DNA of 64,000 nucleotides from Sphingobacterium sp. SYP-B4668. GTDB lineage: Bacteria > Bacteroidota > Bacteroidia > Sphingobacteriales > Sphingobacteriaceae. The position numbers and the translations under genes were made by a program. Where the stretch lies: positions 2,666,001-2,730,000 of the forward strand of contig NZ_CP115483.1 of NCBI RefSeq assembly GCF_027627455.1. Direction: 5' to 3'. Every line of letters starts with the position of its first letter. Position 1 is the first letter of the stretch. The notes beneath the pieces are model-generated. The model saw nothing but the letters and a program-made list of their open reading frames with translations, had not been told where the DNA came from and ran no database searches. Below, piece after piece: positions 8,541 through 15,389 of this stretch.

Positions 8541-10952
8541 TTAAAACTGGTAGGCTATGCTGCCCAGTATATTTCGTGGCATTTGGGGATTGACCGTCGT
8601 CCAACCTTTGAAATACGTTTGATTGGTGAGATTATTGGCTTTGACCGCAAATTCAAACTGCTTGTAGCCATAGGAGAGACTGGCATTGAGCAGTGTATAA
8701 GCAGGCAGGATAAATACTCCTGTAGGGACACTATTGGTAATGAAGTTTTCACTGGCATGATTGATGCCAATACCCAGTCCAGCACCTTTTAAAGGACCAC
8801 GCTGGATCATATAGTTTGCCCAGATATTGGCCAAATGTTTGGGCCCCGCTTCAGTAGGACGTAGGTTATTGACAGCGTCAGCTGCTTTTGTCGTTTTGCT
8901 ATCGTTGAAGCTATAGCTCATAATGAGGTTCAAGCCGTCGATAGGGGCAGCGGTAAGGTCAAAGTCTACACCACGACTCAAACGTGTGCCATCCTGTACA
9001 CTAATATTATAGCTTTGCCCATCGATGACGATTGCTTCCGAGCGGATCATGTTGCTCACCGTGATATCATAGTAGCTGGCGGTAAGGCCCAATCTGTTGT
9101 TCAAGAGGTTGAACTTGACCCCGGCCTCCCATTGTTTGGCCTGCTGTGGTTTGAAATCGCCGGATATGCTCGGATGTGACTGTACGACAGGGGCCACATT
9201 CTTGAAGCCATTTTGGTAGTTGGCGAACAATGAAATCTTATCCTGAATGGCTTCATAGACTAGACCTACGCGTGGCGAGAAGGCTGTTTGATGGTAGATG
9301 CCCGTGGTGGTGTCTTTATCAAAGTTGTAGGTGCCTTTATTATCAAAATAATCCATGCGTAAGGCCAGGTTTAGATGTACTTGTGATGTGATATCCAATA
9401 CATTTGAAACATAGGCTCCCAATACTTGGCCCCGGCTACGGTTGTTGGTCCTCGGGCTGGTGGAAGCGGCAATGGCTGCATCGATAGCTGCAGCGTTGAA
9501 CTTGTAATAGTCGGGATCATCGATGGATGTATTGATCTGGTCGACTTGTACATAAGGGGAATTGTGCGTATCTGCTTGTTGGAAGAGATAATCTACTCCC
9601 ACTAAGAGCATATTGTGCATGTTCCCGATTTGAAAATCACCCACAAAGTTCTGCTGGGCATTGACGCTCTGTCCCACATAGTCTTGATCGGCGGCAAATC
9701 GACTGATTAGGGTGTCGTTTTGCGGATTAAGATACATGATGTACTGGAAGTAGCCATCGGATTTGCGTTTGTTGTAATTGACAGTGGTATTGGAAACCCA
9801 TTGCTCATGGAATCGATAGACTACATTCCCGCGTAAATTGGTCGTCGGATTTTTAAAGGTAACGTCATTATTGGTATAGGATTTATTATAATCAAACTGC
9901 AGCTCGTCTGGCGTACGGGCGTTCAGTTGACGGGAACGGTTGAGAAATACCATCATTGGGTTGGTCCCTTTGCCCTGGTACAACTCTGCATCCAATTGGA
10001 TGTCTAGCTTGTCATTGGGCTTGTATAGCAAGGAGGGGGCCACGAAGAGCGACTTGTTAAAACCTGCATCTTGAAAAGTTCCTTGATGGGAAAAAGCGGT
10101 ATTAATCCGACCTAATAGTTTTCGATTAGCGGAGAGGGGACCGTATACATCTGCTGTAACACGGTGCTGGGCATAGCTCCCGAAAATATAGTTGACACGT
10201 CCGCCAATGGTATCTAATGGTTTTTTAGTGATGTTGTTGATCAACCCTCCAAACCCGACAGCTGTACCACCATACAACGTTCCGGAGGGGCCTTTGATGA
10301 CTTCTATGCTTTCGAGGTTGGCAGGGTCAGGACTCGTACTGGCAATGGCAACAACACCATTGACCATGGCCGCCTGTGAACTGAACCCACGAAGGGTATA
10401 GTAGGAAACACCATCGCCTGGACGGCCGGTTGCCGACCATAACTTGTCAATGCCGGATACATTGGCTAGGGCATCATCGTAATTGGTGTTGATTTGGCTT
10501 TTGAGGAGCTCCTTGGTGACAACCGCGTAGGATTGGGAATTTTTCATATTACTGAGGGGCATCTTGGCTACATAGGCACTTTCCCTGCGGGTGTACTTAT
10601 TGGGGCCGCTGCTGTTGACGACGATTTCTTGCAGTGTCGATCGATTCTCGGAGAGGTATACTTCAGGAACTGAATTTTTACCTTCCTCAATTAAAATATC
10701 TCGGGTTTGCGATTGAATGCCCACCGCCGAAATGTGAAGCTGTGCTTGACCTGGCTTTAGAGATTTGAAGGAATAAGATCCGTTTGAACGGGTAGAGGTG
10801 GTGATATCTTGGGGCATTAATTTGACGGTGATCCCTTCTATGGGCTTACCGTCGGCAGAGAAAATCTTGCCATATACTTCCGCTTTTGGTTGCGCCTGAG
10901 CCAGTAAGGGCGCCTGAAGAAGTAGGAATACATAAATAATGAACTTGTTCAT
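8541..10952 (-). CDS. TonB-dependent siderophore receptor
   Basis: An outer-membrane receptor of 803 residues that would import a ferric siderophore using TonB energy. It has a signal peptide (MNKFIIYVFLLLQAPLLAQA), a carboxypeptidase-regulatory-like domain (about residues 24-105, GKIFSADGKPIEGITVKL), a TonB box region (LQEIVVNS near 107), a plug domain (VSGIDKLWSATGRPGDGVSYYTLRGF and IEVIKGPSGTLYGG) and a 22-strand-type barrel ending in the aromatic terminus IAYQF. RGF in the plug and a 'GLINNITKKP' block are usual in the FhuA/FepA-like siderophore class. A clear Bacteroidota promoter precedes it and a terminator follows, so it is probably a single-gene unit. No Fur box was identified by eye. 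The ligand is unknown; catecholate or hydroxamate cannot be told apart here. Confidence 0.9.
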   Translation of the reverse strand: MNKFIIYVFLLLQAPLLAQAQPKAEVYGKIFSADGKPIEGITVKLMPQDITTSTRSNGSYSFKSLKPGQAQLHISAVGIQSQTRDILIEEGKNSVPEVYLSENRSTLQEIVVNSSGPNKYTRRESAYVAKMPLSNMKNSQSYAVVTKELLKSQINTNYDDALANVSGIDKLWSATGRPGDGVSYYTLRGFSSQAAMVNGVVAIASTSPDPANLESIEVIKGPSGTLYGGTAVGFGGLINNITKKPLDTIGGRVNYIFGSYAQHRVTADVYGPLSANRKLLGRINTAFSHQGTFQDAGFNKSLFVAPSLLYKPNDKLDIQLDAELYQGKGTNPMMVFLNRSRQLNARTPDELQFDYNKSYTNNDVTFKNPTTNLRGNVVYRFHEQWVSNTTVNYNKRKSDGYFQYIMYLNPQNDTLISRFAADQDYVGQSVNAQQNFVGDFQIGNMHNMLLVGVDYLFQQADTHNSPYVQVDQINTSIDDPDYYKFNAAAIDAAIAASTSPRTNNRSRGQVLGAYVSNVLDITSQVHLNLALRMDYFDNKGTYNFDKDTTTGIYHQTAFSPRVGLVYEAIQDKISLFANYQNGFKNVAPVVQSHPSISGDFKPQQAKQWEAGVKFNLLNNRLGLTASYYDITVSNMIRSEAIVIDGQSYNISVQDGTRLSRGVDFDLTAAPIDGLNLIMSYSFNDSKTTKAADAVNNLRPTEAGPKHLANIWANYMIQRGPLKGAGLGIGINHASENFITNSVPTGVFILPAYTLLNASLSYGYKQFEFAVKANNLTNQTYFKGWTTVNPQMPRNILGSIAYQF

Positions 10953-10991
10953 ATGGGGCTATTGTTTTATTTAGATTAATTATAAACAGAG

Positions 10992-11023
10992 CAAAGGTAT
11001 TATTCTGGTTACTTTTTTCCAAA
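10992..11023 (-). promoter_or_regulatory. Bacteroidota promoter of the siderophore receptor
   Basis: On the minus strand TTTG, a 20-bp spacer and TACCTTTG match the Bacteroidota primary sigma consensus (TTTG-N19/20-TAnnTTTG). The -7 box is about 40 bp before the ATG at 10952. Confidence 0.7.
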
Positions 11024-11118
11024 GTATTTTTTTAGATAGCTTGAAGAATAGGGGTGTCCTTGTCGCCGGACGGCTCTTGTTGTATTTTGAGCGGCGTACG
11101 GACTTTCTTGTATTTTAT

Positions 11119-11200
11119 TCTCCCTCGAGCCGGGAGAGGCTTGTACTTTCTTGCTTGATCAAGAAAGTACACAAAGAAATCAAGGCTTGGCTGCTCGGCT
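11119..11200. repeat. Extragenic hairpin element related to the neighbouring array
   Basis: Two consecutive inverted repeats: TCTCCC (11119-11124) with GGGAGA (11132-11137), and the 12-bp perfect stem TGTACTTTCTTG (11142-11153) with CAAGAAAGTACA (11160-11171) around the loop CTTGAT. It shares the GGGAGAGGCTTG block, the CTTGA(T/C) loop and a downstream TCAAG with the 380-bp units that follow. It looks like a divergent member of the same element family. A 66-codon minus-strand frame over it (11032-11232) is probably not a gene. The rest of 11032-11300 shows nothing further. Confidence 0.6.
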
Positions 11201-11302
11201 AAATTGTCTTCGAATTTCCTAAAATCGGACAAACTCTCCGCTAGTTGGCGGATCAGACAAGTCCGCTAGTTGACGGAAATTCTCGACAATTCTTAACGCC
11301 TT

Positions 11303-12655
11303 GCGCAGCCTAGGCCGGGTTTTGGGTAGTGCTGGACGTTCTTTTTGGATATGGTTACTGTTTCTAGAGTGATGAAAGAGTTTGATTAGTACTCTGCCTT
11401 GAGTTGGGAGAGGCTTGATGATGGCTTTTCATTGTCCTCGTCGGCTGGATTTTATGCGCCTTTGTCGCCGGCGCAAGGCGACAAACTTTGTCTTGACACA
11501 AAGTTTGATAAAAGTCAAGACTGCATTCCTTTATGCTATCTCACCTTGAATAGGCTGAATGAATCTGAACTCGTTTCACTCAGACATAGATTCATTCTAT
11601 GCGCCTAATCATCGGTTCGATTCCGCAGTCGGAATACTAGGTCGTTTTTATGGATAGTGCGATTAATCTGGGTAGTGCCATGTTTTGGTTTAGGTCGTGT
11701 TTTGGGTAGTGCAAGACCTTCTGTTGGGATATGGTTACTGTTTCTAGAGTGATGAAAGAGTTTGATTAGTATTCTGCCTCGAGTTGGGAGAGGCTTGATG
11801 ATGGCTTTTCATTGTCCTCGTCGGCTGTATTTATGCGCCTTTATCGCCGGCGCAAGGCGACAAACTTTGTCTTGACACAAAGTTTGATAAAAGTCAAGAC
11901 TGCATTCCTTTATGCTATCTCACCTTGAATAGGCTGAATGAATCTGAACTCGTTTCACTCAGACATAGATTCATTCTATGCGCCTAATCATCGGTTCGAT
12001 TCCGCAGTCGGAATACTAGGTCGTTTTTATGGATAGTGCGATTAATCTGGGTAGTGCCATGTTTTGGTTTAGGTCGTGTTTTGGGTAGTGCAAGACCTTC
12101 TGTTGGGATATGGTTACTGTTTCTAGAGTGATGAAAGAGTTTGATTAGTATTCTGCCTCGAGTTGGGAGAGGCTTGATGATGGCTTTTCATTGTCCTCGT
12201 CGGCTGGATTTTATGCGCCTTTATCGCCGGCGCAAGGCGACAAACTTTGTCTTGACACAAAGTTTGATAAAAGTCAAGACTGCATTCCTTTATGCTATCT
12301 CACCTTGAATAGGCTGAATGAATCTGAACTCGTCTCACTCAGACATAGATTCATTCTATGCGCCTAATCATCGGTTCGATTCCGCAGTCGGAATACTAGG
12401 TCGCTTTTATGGATAGTGCGATTAATCTGGGTAGTGCCATGTTTTTGTTTTGCGCAGCCTATGCCGTGTTTTGGTGAAGTGCTGGACGTTCTGTTGGGAT
12501 ATGGTTACTGTTTCTAGAGTGATGAAAGAGTTTGATTAGTACTTTGCCTTGAGTTGGGAGAGGCTTGATGATGGATTTTCATTGTCCTCGTCGGCTGGAT
12601 TTTATGCGCCTTTATCGCCAGCGCAAGGCGACAAACTTTGTCTTGACACAAAAAC
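11303..12655. repeat. Tandem array of about four 380-bp non-coding repeat units
   Basis: The block ATATGGTTACTGTTTCTAGA recurs at 11349, 11729, 12108 and 12499, giving periods of 380, 379 and 391 bp. Three units are full length and nearly identical; the fourth stops matching at about 12650, just after CTTGACACAA. Each full unit carries the same hairpins: TCGCC/GGCGA around GGCGCAA; CAAACTTTGT/ACAAAGTTTG around CTTGAC; GAATGAATCT/AGATTCATTC around a 21-nt loop; and ATTCCG/CGGAAT around CAGT. Units 1 and 4 share a left flank (TTGCGCAGCCTA..., GTGCTGGACGTT), whereas units 2 and 3 have another (TTTAGGTCGTG...). A short frame in unit 1 loses its start in units 2 and 3, and unit 2 has a 1-nt deletion inside it, so the unit behaves as non-coding. 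The function is unknown. Confidence 0.85.
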
Positions 12656-12740
12656 GAAGCAAACCGATCAAAGGGAGTTAGTTGGCTATGGTTTGAGAAT
12701 TTATCGGAGGTTTGCACAACGCATTCCCCGTGTCTCCTTA

Positions 12741-13046
12741 CTAACTCTTCTCTCCTCCAAGATATTCATCTTTATACTCGCCAATATGACGTTCATTATC
12801 CCAGATATATCTACGATTTTTGAAAAAGTTGAATAAACCAAACAATAGCAAGCTAGTCGCTATGCCAAAAAAGACCCACATAATGAGCAAAGTCTCACTA
12901 AATGAAAAAAAACTCTCGATAGATAGTCCTGCAACGAAAAAGTACATGGCTGTACGCATGAAAGACAAAAACGTAGTTTGATTGGCCAAATGGGTACGCT
13001 GGATTGCTAGCTTTTCTCGTAAAATTAAATCTTTATTTACCGCCAT
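12741..13046 (-). CDS. DUF202 (YidH-type) inner-membrane protein
   Basis: A 101-residue membrane protein. The start region LILREKLAIQRTHLANQTTFLSFMRTAMYFF is the DUF202 signature (a conserved ER/QRTxLA motif followed by an FLSxxRTA helix). Two hydrophobic segments are visible, about residues 26-48 and 53-75, followed by a charged cytoplasmic tail. Proteins of this family have no established activity. It sits 150 bp downstream of the small protein gene at 13197 and may be a separate transcript. The array lies immediately downstream, so transcripts from here could run into the repeats. Confidence 0.75.
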   Translation of the reverse strand: MAVNKDLILREKLAIQRTHLANQTTFLSFMRTAMYFFVAGLSIESFFSFSETLLIMWVFFGIATSLLLFGLFNFFKNRRYIWDNERHIGEYKDEYLGGEKS

Positions 13047-13196
13047 CTTATAGTGTCATTTAGGTATCAACAAATAAAAACAGAAATAGATTTGTCAATA
13101 TGGAGAATAGCGAATAGCCATCCATTTTGGTGTTGATTATTTGGGAGTAAGTACATGTCGGAATACGGTTTTTGGAAAATGGTCTACAGAAAGCGA

Positions 13197-13421
13197 CTAA
13201 TAGGGCAGCTCTTCACATTCAAATCCCTTACCTTTCAATAATCCAATGATGGATTGCGCGCTTCCTGTTGGGGTGTCAATGCGTAGAATGCGATCGCAGT
13301 CCTGTAGGTCGAAATTCCACTTGCCTGGATTGCAGTGCACATTCAAATCATACGCTAATGTCAAGATATCCTCTTGGGTCTCTACTGAGGTTTTAAACAC
13401 ATAAATCATGTTGGTCTTCAT
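13197..13421 (-). CDS. Small HMA-like (ferredoxin-fold) protein lacking the metal-binding CxxC
   Basis: A 74-residue cytoplasmic protein beginning MKTNMIYVFKTSV, with later blocks KWNFDLQDCDRILRID and AQSIIGLLKGKGFECEELPY. The order beta strand, helix, 'CDRILRID' strand and final 'LLKGKGFECE' helix-strand is the pattern of heavy-metal-associated/ferredoxin-like small proteins of Bacteroidota. The usual N-terminal CxxC metal site is absent; two of the three Cys (Cys44, Cys69) are scattered single residues and no pair is close. The gene begins 19 bp after the siderophore-interacting protein stop and is probably co-transcribed with it. Function unknown. Confidence 0.6.
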   Translation of the reverse strand: MKTNMIYVFKTSVETQEDILTLAYDLNVHCNPGKWNFDLQDCDRILRIDTPTGSAQSIIGLLKGKGFECEELPY

Positions 13422-13440
13422 TTTAATTCCTTATACAATG

Positions 13441-14151
13441 TTACAATCCTTTCTTCCCCTGTAGCCAATAGCCTTGGGCATATAGGTGGCTCGCGCCATT
13501 GTTTTTCAGCACTTTTCGGAACGTTTGAATAGCCTTCACATTGCCTGTTAATACAAAATTGGCATCTATCCAATCGCTATCTACGCATATGGGGAGCTCC
13601 CGAACCCGTTCTTCATCGGAGAATAATTGATTTTTGGGGTATATACTATAGTTTTCCAATCCCAATGATGCTGGGACGTTTTTATTTATATCATCCAATT
13701 CGAAGTAGAATGCGAACGTATGTTTATTTTCCTTTAAAAAGGGAAGTAGGGAGCAAGCCAAACCGAGGGAGGTTTCGTCTCCAAACAAGAACTGCCGTTG
13801 CTTCCTCGGGTCGTATACCTTATGTCCCCTTGGACTACTGATATAGAGCTGGTCACCTACACGCAGGCTGTGCGCATATTCACTACCTGGACCGTTCCCG
13901 TGGATATGAAAGATAATATCTAGGATACCTGCACGACTATCATGGTATGCAACGGTGTAATTTCGGTACGCTGTCTCATTCACGCGAATGACACTGGCAT
14001 AGCCGACTTGAAAATTCATTCGCGAGATATTGGCCTGAAAGCGCACTTTTTTTAAATATGGGCTGAGATGTATGGTCGCGATCACCTCGGCACGTTGGCC
14101 AACAAGGCTTTCGAGTAAACCTCCTGCCCATTTGGGTATGTTTGATATCAT
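13441..14151 (-). CDS. Siderophore-interacting protein (FAD-binding ferric-siderophore reductase family)
   Basis: Members of this cytoplasmic flavoreductase family reduce ferric siderophores after import and so release iron. The FAD-binding motif RNYTVAY (consensus RxYT) lies near residue 62 in the ferredoxin-reductase-like barrel. GNGPGSEYAHSLRVGDQL and SSPRGHKVYD follow. The NAD(P)H-binding half begins at FLFGDETSLGLACSLLPFL, and the family C-terminal end is YAQGYWLQGKKGL. I chose the ATG at 14151 because AAGGAAACC stands directly before it; an ATG at 14172 and a TTG at 14205 are alternatives without such support. At about 236 residues it is near usual length. It lies between an AraC regulator and a small HMA-like gene, 80 bp after the former, which fits an iron-responsive operon. 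Confidence 0.8.
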   Translation of the reverse strand: MISNIPKWAGGLLESLVGQRAEVIATIHLSPYLKKVRFQANISRMNFQVGYASVIRVNETAYRNYTVAYHDSRAGILDIIFHIHGNGPGSEYAHSLRVGDQLYISSPRGHKVYDPRKQRQFLFGDETSLGLACSLLPFLKENKHTFAFYFELDDINKNVPASLGLENYSIYPKNQLFSDEERVRELPICVDSDWIDANFVLTGNVKAIQTFRKVLKNNGASHLYAQGYWLQGKKGL

Positions 14152-14230
14152 GGTTTCCTTTTTTTTGTTCATCACAAAGGAACGCTGATCTCGTAGTCCA
14201 AACAATGGAATAAAGGAAGGGAGTATTGGA

Positions 14231-15094
14231 CTAAACGCGGTTTTTATTCCGGAATGCCAAAGCAGACATACCTACAGCTTTACTGAAGAATCGGGAGAAA
14301 TAGGCGTAATCTTCAAAGCCTAACGTGTCGGCAACTTCCTTTACGGATTTGTCTGAATGGTAGAGCAATCGCTTGGCCTCCAATATCAGACGCTGTTGGA
14401 TATGATAGGACACAGGATGGCCAGTGGCCTCCTTGACACATTCGTTTAGATAAGACGTCGTGATATTAAGCGCTTCGGCATAGGCGGTGGGCCGCTTGAT
14501 CGTCAGAAAGTCCCGCTGCAGCGCAAGTTTGAAACTCTTGGTAATCACCTCGGATCTGGAAAGCTTATCAGCAGCGTGGGCGACTTCTAAGTATTGCGAG
14601 GTGATCAGCCCAATCAGGGTATTGCAACTGTCTTTTAATAAAGTGTGGTACAATCGCTCATGTCTCCGCTGAGATAGTGTAATCGATAATGAAACACTGT
14701 CGGATAAGATGGAAAATACATCTCGCTCCAATAGCAACGGCTTCAAGGGAGCGATCTCTTCCAGCAAATGGAGATATACGGGATTGATATTTTCACTGCT
14801 GATTCCCAGAAAGCTACCGCTGACACTTTCCATAGCGACGATGCGATGCACTTGGTGTGGGTGGGTGTATAGGATAGAAAAGGGAGTGATGGTGTATTGC
14901 TGAAAATCAATCTCGATATCGGTCGTGCCCTTTTCTAGCAAGAAAAAAGAATGATAGTCGTCGCGATGCGACCGTCGAGCATCATCCAAACTCATGATAT
15001 CGTGCTCATCAAAGGATGCCTTAGCGATAACGATGCCGCTGTTGGACGCATCGGTCATCGTCTTTATCGGAATGAACTTTTCTTTCTTACGCAT
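14231..15094 (-). CDS. AraC-family transcriptional regulator
   Basis: A 287-residue regulator. The N-terminal 160 residues look like a cupin-type sensing domain (HPHQVHRIVAMES in the middle). The C-terminal 100 residues hold the two AraC helix-turn-helix motifs: AEALNITTSYLNECVKEATG and the signature SVKEVADTLGFEDYAYFSRFFSKAVGMSALAFR. It is transcribed divergently from the haem-type receptor operon at 15390 and lies 80 bp before the siderophore-interacting protein. It is therefore the natural candidate to control both sides. In Bacteroidota, AraC proteins beside siderophore-interacting proteins commonly respond to imported iron chelates; that role is inferred here. Confidence 0.88.
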   Translation of the reverse strand: MRKKEKFIPIKTMTDASNSGIVIAKASFDEHDIMSLDDARRSHRDDYHSFFLLEKGTTDIEIDFQQYTITPFSILYTHPHQVHRIVAMESVSGSFLGISSENINPVYLHLLEEIAPLKPLLLERDVFSILSDSVSLSITLSQRRHERLYHTLLKDSCNTLIGLITSQYLEVAHAADKLSRSEVITKSFKLALQRDFLTIKRPTAYAEALNITTSYLNECVKEATGHPVSYHIQQRLILEAKRLLYHSDKSVKEVADTLGFEDYAYFSRFFSKAVGMSALAFRNKNRV

Positions 15095-15335
15095 GGGGGT
15101 TAACGTGTATAGCTGAGAGCGTCATCATGGCGCTTTCTAATGACTGTAAAAATACTAGAAAATAATGAAGTGTCCTCGATACAAAGAAAGTAGATGTCTC
15201 TCGTTTGTAAAGATGACGTGGGGTATACATGAGGTCCCGTTCGTCAGTTGGATTTTGATCAGGCCCTCAGATGTAGTTTCGACCGCCACATATACAACCT
15301 CCTACTGACATAGGAAATATTTATATGCATCTTTG

Positions 15336-15383
15336 TTGCATTTGAAATTATTTATATCTATTATTGCAACACTATTGCATTTG
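15336..15383 (+). promoter_or_regulatory. Paired TTGCATTTG repeats before the haem-type receptor operon
   Basis: TTGCATTTG occurs at 15336-15344 and again at 15375-15383, 39 bp apart centre to centre, with TATTGCAA between them. The second copy ends 6 bp before the ATG and would overlap the ribosome-binding region. They are candidate operators for the divergent AraC protein. No clean TTG-N20-TAnnTTTG promoter was seen here. The rest of the 295-bp divergent gap shows nothing else that I can support. Confidence 0.4.
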
Positions 15384-15389
15384 TAGACT

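Noticed and set aside
11032-11232. 66-codon minus-strand frame (SDFRKFEDNLAEQPSLDFF...) and the 67-codon frame at 12514-12717
   Set aside because: Both lie over the repeat elements; the residue composition follows the hairpin arms. Frames like these arise from dispersed extragenic repeats in this group, not from genes.
11399-11608. 69-codon plus-strand frame in repeat unit 1, and the related frame at 12549-12836
   Set aside because: It needs a TTG start that is TCG in units 2 and 3, unit 2 has a 1-nt deletion in it, and the frame crosses the hairpins. I treat it as non-coding repeat.
11303-12655. CRISPR array or IS remnant
   Set aside because: The unit is 380 bp with no short repeat/unique spacer alternation, no cas gene and no transposase frame or terminal inverted repeats.
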